A stretch of 64,000 nt of DNA from Earliella scabrosa. Lineage: Eukaryota > Basidiomycota > Agaricomycetes > Polyporales > Polyporaceae. The stretch covers positions 2,356,001-2,420,000 of the forward strand of contig JABYQQ010000003.1 of NCBI GenBank assembly GCA_022605405.1. Direction: 5' to 3'. The notes under the pieces are model-generated. The model saw nothing but the letters and a program-made list of their open reading frames with translations, was not told where the DNA came from and did not search any database. Below are positions 37,972 to 49,280 of this stretch, one piece after another. Both the position numbers and the translations under genes were made by a program. Each line of letters begins with the position of its first letter. Positions within the stretch are counted from its first letter, which is position 1.

Positions 37972-39425
37972 TCAATACTCCTCGTAGTCGGACTCGTCGG
38001 AGCAGCAGCAACATAACACAGGCTCGACGTGCCACCACCACCACTAACGCGGGCAGAGATGAGCGAGAACAAGACGCAGCGAGGCATGAGCGGGCACTCA
38101 CATGTCGGTTGAATATCCTCCACGGCCACTTCCCAAACACGGCCTCCTCCTCCTTCCTCAACGCAGCCGCACGAGCAGCCCTCTCCTCGTCCGCCATGTC
38201 CTCCGACGCCTCGTCTTCCGACTCAGAGTACGGCGCCGGCCGCAACAACGGAGTCCGTTCGTTATACCTCCTCCCGCCTCTCGCGCCCCTCCCGCCCTGC
38301 CCAAGCCCAGCCGTCCGCGCCCCGCTCACCTGCACCTGTCCCTGCCCTTGCCCTTGTCCCGGCTGCCCCCGCCGCTGCCACGAGTAGCCGTTAAGGCGCT
38401 TCCCAATCGGACCCCATGCCGTGTTATCGTCCGCCTGGTAGCGCAACGGCGCCGAGATAGAGGACGAGGGCGAGTCTTCCGTCGACGACGCAGGCGTCGA
38501 GCCCCCGCCCACCACGCTCGCAACCGAGTGCGAGTGCCGGTGCCTATGCACGCCCGACGTAATGCGCACGCGCGAGCGGAAGCGCACGCGGGGCACAGGG
38601 CGGGGCGGCTGGGACCCATCCCTCTCCCTCTCCTCCTCGCCCTCCCCGTCCTCGTCGGTGTCCTCGGGGCCCTGCTCGGACTCGTCCCCGACGATGATGA
38701 CCGACGGCGGCGTGGCGGAGCGCGGCGCGGCGGGGTCGTCGTCGATGAGGTGCAGCGCGTTGCCGGGCACGATGCACGGCTTGGGCGAGGTGCCCTCGAG
38801 CGAGAGCTTGGTGTCGGACTCGTAGAGGACGTCGATGGGCGAGCTCGGGAGGTCGAGCGTCATCCGCCTCGCCCGGGTCGCGGTCGTCGCAGGCGGGCGG
38901 GGCATGTCGGACGGGTCGTCGGTCGGGGCGTTAATGTGTGCAGGGGCAGCGGTTGCGATTGAGGCCTCGAGGTCCTCGCTGATGTGGATGGAGGGGGGTC
39001 GTCCTTGGCCTTGGCTTTGGCTGTGGGCCTGAGCTAGTAGTAGTTGGGTAGTACCATCCGCACGACGGCCGTCGACGTCGTCCGCGGGAACATCCACAGA
39101 GTTGGCTGGCCCGGGGCCTCGCGTATCTCCTCCCTCCCGCGGCTCGTTCGCTGGACCGAAAACGTGTGGGGGCCCAAGAAAGAGGTACGCGGGGGTGCCG
39201 CGAACGCGTGAACGGATAGGATAGGATAAGTAGGATAGGGTGGGATGGACGCAAGATGAGATTAAAGGCTCGTGCTCGCTCGCGGCGCGAGATAAACGCG
39301 GAACACGCACCGGAGAGCAAGATGGATCTCACTTTCATGGGCTCCCGCGGCGTGCTCGAGCTCGCACGGTGCCTCGTGCGCACGGCGGGGTTGGGGGGTG
39401 TCGGGGGAGGTGCTATTGTCGCCAT
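37972..39425 (-). CDS. Hypothetical acidic low-complexity protein
   Basis: I read three exons (39425-39311, 39150-38102, 37992-37972), in phase, for 394 residues. The start gives MATIAPPPTPPNPAVRTRH. The body is Pro/Ser/Asp-rich and disordered, with an acidic block (about DEDGEGEEERERDG), a Gly/Gln dipeptide repeat and RRYNERTPLLRPAPYSESED. Near the end an ordered piece, EEAVFGKWPWRIFNRH, is followed by SDYEEY. The last exon is inferred: it is only 21 nt, but an unspliced reading runs on into poor sequence. I recognise no family; the WPWRIFNRH end looks conserved and may be the functional part. The first exon could be incomplete. Confidence 0.55.
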
Positions 39426-39738
39426 GGTCGGGGGCGGGGCGGGCTCATGGACGTCGTGGACGAGACTTGGTGGCGGGCGACCGGATACTTACTCCGCCTA
39501 CACTATCTGTGTTCTAGCCCGTCCGTATGTCGTCAATAGGCGACGTCCGCCCGGCTGGTCACCCGACCTCGGACATGATGATTCTGCTCGCACGCGACGC
39601 AAACGAAGACAGCTGTTATGCAATATGGGACAGCGACTGTGAACGCGAATGTCTAGGCTAGCCCGGCACAGCGGGGACGAGGTTCCTGGAGAGCGGCAAC
39701 AGCCGCCTGCCGTCTATTTCTCTCGGAAATGAAGTCGA
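39426..39738. other. Intergenic region between two minus-strand genes
   Basis: About 310 bases serving as 3' end of the CofD-like gene and upstream region of the hypothetical acidic protein. No feature seen. Confidence 0.6.
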
Positions 39739-41801
39739 CTACTCGTCTGCGACGCTAGCTAGGATCTCCCGCACTGCGTGCTGCACGCACGAGGCGTTGA
39801 ACTGCGGGAGTTTGGTCTTCTCGTCCAGGGACCCCTCCACCTGGATGCAACGGACGCCTAAGGCCTACACACATGATAGTGGTGAATACAGCGCTTCCTA
39901 TTATTAGGCACAAGGTGACGTACTGTGATATGGGGAATGTCGACTTCCACGGCGGTATCTTTCAAATAGACCATGTGTGTGATGAAGGCGGAGGTAGGAT
40001 ATGTTGTATCCGCCTTGCTCAGGCCGCCATAAGTTCTGGCATGATGGCCGTCGTTCAGCGTTTGTGCGATGGTGCTGTGAGTTCCAATCGTGAATCAACA
40101 CTCCTAGTCATACGGCAGAGGGGATGATGTTCAGCTCACCGAATATAGTCCACAGCAGTATAGCCATCCGTTTCTCTGTCGTTCACGGCGTTCACTGGAC
40201 CGCTTGTGAGAGAATGGGGAGAGCTACAGTAACACATACGCACATAGCAGAACCTTTGCTTTCAAGCGGCGCGAGCCCGCGATAGCATTCGCTACCCCCT
40301 TCAATGCGAGGCAGGGTATGATGCTGTGACACCACATGAGTTAGGTATCGATCAATCAAGCATAGAGACAGACCTAGTCCACAGAGATCCACAAGAGTAG
40401 ACGAGCACGTCATGGCGAGAAAGAGACGCTAGATAGTCTGGGTTCGGAGACGGGTGGATCTCGTTGCCGTATGCGTTGATGTAGAACAGCCCTAGCAGAA
40501 CCCGCGTTCAATTGAGCTACCGTTGCAAGACATTGACCGGCACAAACTTGTGATTCGAGCGTTGAGCGGCTCATAGTCGTTCTTGCCTTCAGCTTGGAAC
40601 ATCACGTTCCGGCTGCGAGGCAATGTGCCGTCCAACGGGTCGATCGGAGAGGTTGGATCGTCTTCCAGGGAAACATCGATGCGGGGACTCTGCCGCACAG
40701 GATGCGATATCTCGCACTGACCAACCAGTCGCTCGCCGTTCTCCTGTGCAATGAGTCCAGTCAGAGAATTGCACATAAATGCGACGATCGACGCCGCTCT
40801 CCAACAGAGATGACACGACTGTATATGCCACGAGGGATTGAGTCGACTGGTGCGACTTACCAGTTCAGCAGCAATCGTTACCGTGTGGTTCGTCACGATG
40901 ACTGGCAATATATTCGCCTTAACCAAGGTAAGTCGAAAGACGCGCCAAAAGATAGCTCGTGGTGCACCTGACTATTCGTCATCGACGAGAAGAGAAAGAT
41001 CGCTGAGGGCAGAGAGCGAGAAAAAGCCTGCGCAGCGGAGAGGAAGTAGTTGCCAATGCTACGGTGCCAGGTTGAGACGTTAAGGGAAGTAGCATGGTGA
41101 CTACCACAAACACGCACCTCCCATTGACGAACGAGAAGTTCTTATGCGCTCTCGACAGTATCTCACTCTCAAAATGTACCAGAAACGCTAGCACTAGGTG
41201 ATGAACAGACAAACGGCGGGACGACGTGAACGTGCACACCTCTAATCATTTCCTTGCGATCGTTGGGAATGCCTGTCCACAGGTGGCTGCGGCCCTCCAC
41301 AATGTCTCTCCACTCGTCGCGCGCCTCTCTCTCCGTGCACTTCGCGGGCAAGCGATACGCGAGGAGATTCCGAATACGATCCAAAGGAGAGCCAGGCTCC
41401 GCGTGTGGGATCAGTCGCACCAGCCTCGAACGAATGTCGCCTAGAGTCTCGTCAGAAACTTCATGAAATTGTAGCAAAGCAAAGCACGCACCAATAGAAG
41501 GCCCTCCGAGCACGCGAATGATCTCGCTCGACGAGCCTCCGTCGTCCGACACAGGGAGGATATAGCACGCCGACTGGCCAAACGCAGAGCATATCGAGTT
41601 GCATCCCGTTCCGCCGGAGACGACCACGAACGACGTGTCCGGCGGCGGCGAAGTCTCGAGGAGCCCATTTGACTGTCCCGAGATCGGTCGGACTGGGGTC
41701 GGGGAGGGCTGCATGGGCTGGGTGGGCAGGTCGAAGACGGACGACCCTGGGCTATCCGCGCCCGAGGCTCGATAGTTTGGAGAGAGCGTGAAGCCGGACA
41801 T
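39739..41801 (-). CDS. CofD/YvcK-like (UPF0052) protein, 11 exons
   Basis: Exons 41801-41492, 41440-41240, 41187-41118, 41058-40968, 40917-40861, 40743-40548, 40491-40374, 40323-40244, 40194-40140, 40074-39924 and 39864-39739 keep phase at every junction and give 484 residues. After a Ser/Pro-rich start comes FVVVSGGTGCNS and ILPVSDDGGSSSEIIR, the nucleotide-sugar/phosphate-binding motifs of the CofD/YvcK superfamily. Later motifs are PSIGDIRSRLVRLI, FSFVNGSIGNYFLSAA, NILPVIVTNHTVTIAAEL, FYINAYGNEIHPSPNP, VYSCGSLWTSIIPCLALKGV and LNAVNDRETDGYTAVDYI. Bacterial YvcK binds UDP-sugars and controls cell-wall metabolism; the yeast homologue is of unknown function, so the role here is open. An alternative ATG three codons upstream exists. 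It shares a 211-bp divergent promoter with NAA38. Confidence 0.88.
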
Positions 41802-42012
41802 TGTGCGCACGTACGGTTCCTCTGCGCAGCCTTATAACGATCTTTGCGAGCCTCTTGGGTCGCGTGGATGATGCAAGTGCGAGTCAAACCCGAGCATGGT
41901 CATAGTCCGGAAGCAAGCTGTGTACTATGACGGAAGCGCGCGGGCGCGCGAACGTGTCCATACGTGGACCTCTCGAACTTGCATTTGTCTCCCTCCGCCA
42001 TCATCGATATCC

Positions 42013-42366
42013 ATGTCCTCGCCCCCCGTTGCCACGGTCTCGCCGCCCGCGCGCACGACGCAGCCGACCGCGAACGTGGAGCAGCTGAAGGCGCTGCTGC
42101 GCGCCACGCTCCGCGTCACCGTCGCGGACGGACGCGTGTTCCTGGGCACATTCGCGGGCACGGACAAGCAGCTGAACGTCCTCCTCGTCAACACGGACGA
42201 GTACCGGCTTGGGCCGGACGCGGGGCCGGACGGCCTGGACGGACGGTATGTCGGCCAGGTCATGATCCCGTGGCGGCTCGTCGTGCGTGTCGAGTCGCGC
42301 AGTGCGGAGGGCGGTGGCCGTTTGCAGAGTTTGAGGGAGAGTGATGAAGAGAGCATGTATACGTGA
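42013..42366 (+). CDS. NAA38: NatC auxiliary subunit Naa38/Mak31 (LSM-like)
   Basis: A single-exon gene of 117 residues starting at MSSPPVATVSPP; an upstream in-frame ATG at 41896 would add 39 residues that read as leader. The protein has the two-part Sm/LSM fold: LRVTVADGRVFLGTFAG with NVLLVNTDEYR (Sm1) and RYVGQVMIPWRLVVRVE (Sm2). The long loop between them and the VMIPWRLV form of Sm2 fit Naa38 (LSMD1/Mak31), the small subunit of the NatC complex. NatC acetylates N-terminal Met followed by hydrophobic residues on nascent chains at the ribosome. It is divergent from the CofD-like gene. Confidence 0.82.
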   Translation: MSSPPVATVSPPARTTQPTANVEQLKALLRATLRVTVADGRVFLGTFAGTDKQLNVLLVNTDEYRLGPDAGPDGLDGRYVGQVMIPWRLVVRVESRSAEGGGRLQSLRESDEESMYT

Positions 42367-43127
42367 CGAAGGTTCAGAGGGGTACGTCATTGACTGCCCC
42401 GTCACAGAGAATTATGAACTCAGAGGCTGCTGCAGACAACAGAAAGACTCGAGGAGGGCCCGAGTAGGTACGATCTCCATTGATCTTCACACTACGTCCA
42501 ATGCGTAGTGCTAACGCTACCGGTATTTCGGTTACAGCTGAGCTTCCAACATGTCCGGGCCTCCTGAGGGCGGATCAAGCGCATCGGCGTAGAACTCCTC
42601 ATCATCCGTGGCCACCTTCCATGGGCCACAAGAGGCCCCAAGAGTGGCCGTGGGATGAACGAGGCATGAAGAACTAGAATATGGGTGTGTACGAGAAGAT
42701 TGCAATACAATGTGGTCGTTGACAATGCCTCCGAATCATCAGTCCATTCTTCCAGCAGCCGATGGCCGACGAGTACCGTATGGTCCTGCGACGTACATAG
42801 ACGAGCGGCAGGGTAACGAATCGAAGCTCTGCTGCCCTCTCAATGTTCTGAGTGGCGTAAGTCTGCCCTCAATGGCTGTGCTGCGTGCCGCTTTGCTTTG
42901 ACCAGCAAATCCCCTCACGAAGCGCCTGGACAACTCCCCGGCCACAACCACATGCACACTCGGTAACCACGCCGCGCTTTGACAGTGGTCGGCCGCCCAA
43001 CTTATAAATTCCCGTCGTCGAACTCGACTCACAACACCCATCTTCACTCTCCTCGTCCCTCCGACGCCGCTCGAGGTCCCGCCTTCTTCACCCTTGCCCG
43101 ATATCCCGACGGCCCCTCCTCTACATC
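42367..43127. other. Intergenic region with a TATA element near its right end
   Basis: It holds the NAA38 3' side and, at its right end, a TATA box and C/T-rich leader before the small ORF at 43128. Nothing else seen. Confidence 0.6.
43003..43009 (+). promoter_or_regulatory. TATA box upstream of a small ORF
   Basis: TATAAAT lies 125 nt upstream of the ATG at 43128, and the interval is a long C/T-rich leader. This is the best-looking core promoter in the window. Confidence 0.6.
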
Positions 43128-43334
43128 ATGGTATTCACAATCGAGATGGCCGCGACCATTGTCACCCACGTATCCCTCGTCGCGGACCCCGAATCCCCAT
43201 CCTCGATCGACATTTTCCATACGGCCGTCGTGATCCACGAGCAGGTGGAGAAACTCCCTGCCCTGCCCGATGAAGACTATGGACTCGCTCTTCTGTCAAC
43301 GGTAGCCAGCGTGGTCCCTCGAGCGGCCGAGTGA
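43128..43334 (+). CDS. Possible small protein, 68 residues
   Basis: The ORF starts MVFTIEMAATIVTHVSLVAD, continues with an acidic and serine-rich stretch (PESPSSID) and an amphipathic half (VVIHEQVEKLPALPDEDYG), and ends PRAAE. A TATA box and pyrimidine-rich leader precede it at normal spacing, which is the main support. There is no signal peptide, no C-terminal CAAX box (so not a mating pheromone precursor) and no family I recognise. Its stop is followed by a GTGAGG-like sequence, so a spliced longer product is possible. Confidence 0.45.
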   Translation: MVFTIEMAATIVTHVSLVADPESPSSIDIFHTAVVIHEQVEKLPALPDEDYGLALLSTVASVVPRAAE

Positions 43335-43886
43335 AGTGACCTGATGCCTAGGTGAGGAATGCACGGTGGTTATGACAGAACGCACGCGCTCACGCCGTCC
43401 ACGATGCTAGGAACACGATCGTAGCGGACTGCACGCGTGGTCCTAACCAGCTTAGGGCAACCTATACCCCCCACCCGTCGAGCGGTTTGGATTAGAGCAG
43501 CAACTCGCCTATATATTCAACGATACCCTATTTATTGTATACTCTCCTCGGAGTCGTGGCCATTCTCCAATGCCGATGCGTTATTGTGATCTGGTGGTTG
43601 AGTGTGCAAGCGCGAATGAGCAGATATTGGATTGGGCATAAATCTAGTGAACCACATGAACTCATTCACTTCGAATGGATGTCCCATCTGGTTTCGCTCT
43701 GTGCAGCTGCTCGGTCACGGGACTGCACGGTGGTTAGGCATTTGGAGGCATCTCGGCGAGTATGTGACAACCACCCATCGTGATGGTTAACGCACTAACC
43801 GACAGGGCCAGTACGATCCAGGTTGAACAGATCCCAGAGGCATGTGTTACGGAGCAGGGTACGATGAAGCAACTTCAGCGACATTC
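43335..43886. other. Intergenic region 3' of the F-box-like gene
   Basis: About 550 bases between the small ORF and the convergent F-box-like gene. A few short ORFs without support. No gene seen. Confidence 0.6.
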
Positions 43887-45415
43887 CTACACAGCAGCCC
43901 ACGCATTGTTATCCACGCTCTCCGGATCCGCCCACCCCTCCAGCAAGTCCCCCTCAGGCCGGCAGTAGTGCAGATAGCCCAGTTCGTCCCAGAGCACCAT
44001 CACCTCCTTCAAAGGCGCAAAGTCCTCGAGCAAGTCCCCTACATAGTACATGACGCACCGACGGTGCTCGACGCCCGGTTCGGGAGGCCCGCCGCCCGAG
44101 ATTGGAGGGTAACGGCGGGTCCACATCGGGCCCCAGACGAGCGTCTTCAGCGCAGGCGGGAGTGTCACCGGGTTCGGATTTGGGGAGCGGCGGTACGGAG
44201 AGTGCCCGAGCGACCACTGCCTGTCCAAATACAGGTCCGCTGCGTAGAAGCGGCGCTGTGAGCACCGCAGTGAGTTGCCGTACTTATGCGAACGCTGCGC
44301 CTCCAAGGGGACTAGTAGACAATTGCGACTCACATAGGTCGACGGTGTTGCGGGAAAGTCCTCCAACTGGAGAAACTGGAGGCGGGCGCAGCGGCTCCAG
44401 TCGACCTGCCGCGAAGTCGGGGACATCGCTCCGGAAGGGGCCAGGAAGTGCTGGTCGACGCGGAGGCTGACCAGCTGCTCGCCGAGAAGCGCAACCACCT
44501 GCCGCATCGCCGACGAGTCCCACTTGTCCACGATCCAGAGGTGCGTCAGGTTGCTCGTGTTGTTCTTGACCTGGTTGAGCGTCCGAACGTCACAGCCCAG
44601 CTTGTGGAGGTTTGGGAATTTGAGGCCGTCGAGCGACGCAGCGGAAGGTGCGTTCGGCGTACTAGATTGCGGCGCCTCGGAGATGATGCGGATGTCCTCG
44701 AGCCGCTCGGAATGTCTGCGCAAAAGTTGCACGGTCTGATCATTAAGCAGCATCGGGTCTCCTCTGAGGTGGCGCAGAGGAAACGAATGCCCGCGAAGCA
44801 TGCTGGCGATACAAAGGTCGGGCAGCGGTGCAACCCCTCCATCATTCACTCTCTGGCAATCGACCGACACGAGGTTCGTTTTCGGGAGATTGTGGAACAC
44901 GGCTTCAATCGCGTCGAAATAGTCTTCAGCAGCAGACTTCATGTCTTTGTGAAGTACCTTGATCGTGATCTCGCGGACAGCGTTGGCTCGATAGGGGTAC
45001 TTGGGGTCTGTGATGCTCTTCACGAACCGGCCAGCCGCCAGAGCTCCCTTGATCTGCGGCTTGCTGTACAGCACGGCTTCGGCTTCGCGTCGCGTGGCAG
45101 ATAGAAAGCACACAAACGGTACGAAACGCTTCTGGCCATCCTCGTAGAGGATCTTGAAGATGTGCTTCCAAATCTCTATGGGGAATATGATGCCTTCGCG
45201 GGGTGGTATGAATACCTCCTTCTGGGCTTTGCGACGTCGCCGCTACGTGGACGCTTAAATCGCGGTTCGTGTACAGATGACACAAACTCACTGACCTTCT
45301 TCGCTGGCGGTCGAATATGCGCTGGCTCAGGGGGCATGGTGGGTTGACGCGGTGCTTGTGTTGCGATACGCTGTGAACGGCGACCGGACGGCGGAAGAGT
45401 GCTTCGCTGCGGCAT
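43887..45415 (-). CDS. F-box-like / leucine-rich-repeat-type protein
   Basis: Exons 45415-45296, 45221-44334 and 44255-43887 join in phase to 458 residues. A basic N-terminus (MPQRSTLPPSGRRSQRIATQ) is followed by an F-box-like segment around residues 46-80, with IIFPIEIWKHIFKILYEDG and FVCFLSATRREAEAVLY. The rest has irregular leucine-rich strands (LPDLCIASMLRGHSFPLRHL, FPNLHKLGCDVRTL, LTHLWIVDKWD, LQFLQLEDFPATP) and ends with an acidic/Trp-rich tail. This is the architecture of the many Agaricomycete F-box proteins predicted to act as SCF substrate receptors. The target is unknown. The first exon-intron boundary could shift slightly because two GT donors lie 4 nt apart. Confidence 0.75.
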
Positions 45416-45960
45416 TTCAACGTGTCGGTGGATAACGCGCCAGCAATGGTGAGCTCGCGAGAGCGACGTGCCAGTAGTAGTACAACGGTCGAGCTGGGTA
45501 GGGGCTACGCGACGCAAAACGCGTCGGCAAATAATTGACGACGCGTGTCACGTGCTCGCGTCGGATGACAACGACAGTCAGCCTCACCTAGGCTCGATCA
45601 TCCAGCCGTTCGGTTCACACTCCGGGGACGCGTCCTGCCTTTCACACTCCGCTCTGATCCCAACAGGCAGGACACGTGCGTCCCGATCGACTGGTTTTCG
45701 AGTCTAAGCCTCACCGATCTATTGCGACGGTCAGAGTTCGCGCTGTATGCTGGCGTAACCCGCACCCAAAGCGTGTCGTCAGAGTTTGCGATAAAATACA
45801 GTCCAGGGCATGATGCGACAGACGAGCAATAACAAGCTCCATACGAACAGCCGAGAAAGCAGACAGAACAATAAATCTCAGAAACACAAACACACATATG
45901 CGTAGCGTAGACCGTCCATGCCATTCCGATGATGCTAACTACCTTCAACTTCAAACTTCT
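45416..45960. other. Intergenic region between two minus-strand genes
   Basis: About 545 bases, holding the ADAM gene 3' side and the F-box-like gene promoter. No further feature seen. Confidence 0.6.
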
Positions 45961-48900
45961 CTACCTCCGCGGCCCCGGCCCGTTGTACAGCGTCTCGTCC
46001 ACCCAGCCCGCCCGACCGTTGCCGTCGAGCGGGAACTGCGGTGCGTAGTGCCCGCTCCGCGACTGCCGGTGTCCGCTCGACGCGAGCAGGCTCGCGTTGC
46101 TCGGCGACGATCCGTGCACGCCGCCGATGCTGCCGCCGCTCCTGCGCAGCTGACCTTGGCCTGGCGTAGGACCTGATCCGCCACGAGAGTGCGAGGAGCC
46201 TTGTCGGGGAACCGCAGCTGCCACGATGGGTGCGCTAGATATGGCGTTAGACACGGCGAAGGGACATGCAGAGGAGAGGAACGCACTTGGGACCACGCAT
46301 CTGCTGTGGGGGCTGACGCGACATGGCTGCCGGGTTGAACACCATCGGGCCTTGTCCGGGGTAGCTGGGAATCCGCTCGCCTCTCGTCGGCTTGCGGCGA
46401 CACGAGCGAACGATGCCTGTGCACATCCATCGTGAGCTGCGGACAGGGTGAGCAACAGGCAGAACACGTACAGCTGAGGATGCCCCAGAGGATCAACAAG
46501 ACGACGACGCCGACGACCACGGTGACAGGAATCGAGATTTGGAGGTTGCGCGTGTACCATGCCTGCGCGATCGTTCAGTACCAAGGCTGATCTCGAGCGA
46601 TTGGCGGACACGCACCGTGAACACCTGCCACCAGTTGCCTGCTTGACAGTTGCCGGAGACACAGGTTCCACCGTAGCCTGCCCATCTGTGTGAGACAAGA
46701 GGGATGCACGGGTACAATGCAGCACTTACCGCATGGCGAGCCATCGACTAGCGTCGACTGGAGGACGATGCACTGGTTTCGGCTGTCGGGATCCTGACAC
46801 GAGACCTGGCACGACCGGTCGTTGTTGCTCGGGCAAGCCCTCTGCAGGCCCATGGAGGCCCCGACGAGCTGGCATTGCTCTGTGAACGCGATCATCAGCC
46901 CCACACATACCCTGAAGCCAAACACGCGGACGCACGGTCAAGCGACGTGCACGTTCCCGTGGCACACGCGAGGCTGCCGTCTCCACAGCTCTGGCCATTG
47001 GGCGCGAACACGTCCTGCGGACACTGCGCGCTGTCGCCCGTGCACCGCTCCTCCGAGTCGCACCGGTCGTCCTTGCTCGGCCGGCACACCTGCGTGCTCG
47101 GCGCAAACGCGCACGAGTCCGTGCAGCACGGCGAGCTGTCCGGGTCGCACACCGCGCCGTTCCGGAACCTGCACGTGCTCGCGTCGCAGCAGCTCGAGTT
47201 CGAGTTCACGCCCGGGTCGCAGTCTTCGCCCTCCTCGACGATGCCGTTCCCGCACATCCTGAGCGTGATCAGCGGCCTGTCAGAGAGTGAAGTCGGTCCG
47301 TTGGGGTCGATCAGACACGACGTGTTCGTGCGGCCACCGGCCGAACCGGACATGAGCGAACCTAGACATGGGTAAGACTCTGCAAACCATACGACGTTCG
47401 CGGACCTACAGATGTTGCCGATACTGCACGGGGAAAAGTTCATCTCTCCGGTGTCTGCGACGGGACTCATGATGAACTGCGAAGTAGCGTCGCACGTCGA
47501 CGTCGAGAGAGGGCAGCAGTTGACACCCTGCGTCTCACACCCGTTCTCACACGAGCATCCGCCGGCACACTAGATATCTGGTCAGTACGAGAGACCGCGT
47601 CGCAAGTTTAGGTGGCTCACGTCATGCTGTAACGAATATGGGTAAGCAACAGTCGAGCAAACACAGCGTCAACACTCACGATAGCACCGAAATTGTGGCC
47701 GATCTCGTGCGCGATGACTTGCCACTCCGTACGTCCGCCCGTGGAGACAGCCGTGCCCGAAACAACAGAATCGCTGCCACCCGAAGCGGTCTGCTGGCAG
47801 AGCGTCGCAAGCCACGCGATACCGACTTCAGAGCCCGTCGGGCAGCCACTCATCAGGTGCCAGAGACCTGCGCCATCGTCACCCTTCCTGCCTCGCCAGT
47901 CCGAAAAGATCGAAAGACGGTCGTTGAGCGTGATCGACTCTTGGCATGCAACGTTCCATGGGAAATCCGCGGGCGCGGTGGACGGGCACCTGGGCGCGTT
48001 CCATGTCAATGACTACATAGAATGGTACTGCAAAGCACTCACGTAGGAGGGCGAACCTCGAGCTCAATGATACCCAGGCTGACTTGGAACGTAGACTGTG
48101 CGAGAAGAGTCAACTTCTGCTTGTCGGATCTGTCGTGACACAAACCTTGTACAGGGCACTAGCCGTGTTCCAGTTCGTGATGATCGCCGTGGTAGCGTTC
48201 GCCTCCGATCCGTAGCGCCTGGTGTACTCGCAGTCCGCGGCGACGCCCATGTAGACGATCCGTTGTGACGTCGGGCATCCCGCCGTTGAACCAATCATAT
48301 CCGAGAAGCTGCAACGCCATCAGCCTCCACAAACAATGTGGGCAGACCACTACTTACTCAATACCCATGCCGGCACCAGCAACGTCATCGCGCTTCGTAT
48401 CGCGCTTGGTGTAGTTTGAGAGATGCGAGAGACCGAGCGCATCGTACCAAGGCGAATTGGGTGAAGACGTAGGTTTGCGGATAGCGTGGTTCTGATTCGG
48501 GTCGGTGTTGAACTTGTGGTTGTCGTGGCCGCACGTCTCGCCAGCCGATGTAAGCGACCCAAGACCGCCCGTTGACTGCGCATGTTCATGCTTGCTCATG
48601 ACATCGGAATCCCGCCAGATGACCAGGTTGGAGTCGGGGTGCTCTTCAGCAAGCTGAATGTGTGGGTCGAGGTCGAGCCTGTTGCGCAGGTAGTTGTCCT
48701 TGGTCATGACATGGTGAACAACGCCGTTGACGGAGAACGCGCCCTCGAACAGCGGAGGCCTGCCTGCGATTGCATCTCCCTGGTCGTACACGGTGATGCG
48801 TGCCCAACCAAGCTCGTACTGACCCGAGGGTCGGGGTATGACGCCAGCGGTGTCTTCTCGTAGCCGGTCAGAAGAGATATGAGCAGGAATGACCTCGCCC

Positions 48901-49280
48901 CAATACGCCCTCACCGACTCTCGCAAGAGAGGTTCTGAGTGGGAGAATACGTGTTGGCCATCGGGACCATCCTTGTAGTGATTGATTCGTGCAGCGGGAT
49001 GAATTAGGTGGTCGTTAGGGCGTAGATGGAGGTAAAATGTCTCGTCGAATGCGGTGAGCGTGAGGCGGAACGAGTCGGAATGGCGGAGGATAGGCGAATC
49101 TAATGGAGGTGCGCGCTTTCCGAGAGTTGACGACGATGGTCGGCGAGGAAGGATGTCGATCGAGAGCGTCGAGGGATGCCCTACACGTTTCAACGGTCGG
49201 GCGGGAGCACTGAGGGCTGTGGAGCAATCAGTCAGTGATCTGTCGATTCTTCGCATAGTGTGAGGCTCGAAACAGAACAT
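45961..49280 (-). CDS. ADAM-family metalloprotease with disintegrin domain and TM helix
   Basis: Twelve exons (49280-48358, 48308-48146, 48095-48043, 47989-47680, 47626-47621, 47569-47410, 47361-46936, 46879-46730, 46677-46616, 46562-46472, 46416-46287, 46234-45961) keep phase for 915 residues. An N-terminal prodomain-like region (LKRVGHPSTLSIDILP, FYLHLRPNDHLIHPAARI) is followed by the reprolysin catalytic domain with HEIGHNFGAIHD at 474-485; zinc ligands H474, H478, H484, base E475. Then come a Cys-rich disintegrin domain (GNGIVEEGEDCDPG, residues about 555-650), an EGF-like Cys pattern, one transmembrane helix (IPVTVVVGVVVLLILWGIL) and a basic Pro/Gly-rich cytoplasmic tail. The third zinc ligand lies in a 6-nt micro-exon (47621-47626). 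A secretory signal peptide is not visible at the start chosen; an upstream exon spliced to the CACAG acceptor near 49222 probably supplies it, so the 5' end is uncertain. Confidence 0.88.

Noticed and set aside
43128..43334. Small ORF as a mating pheromone precursor
   Set aside because: It lacks a C-terminal CAAX box and no STE3-type receptor or homeodomain genes are nearby.
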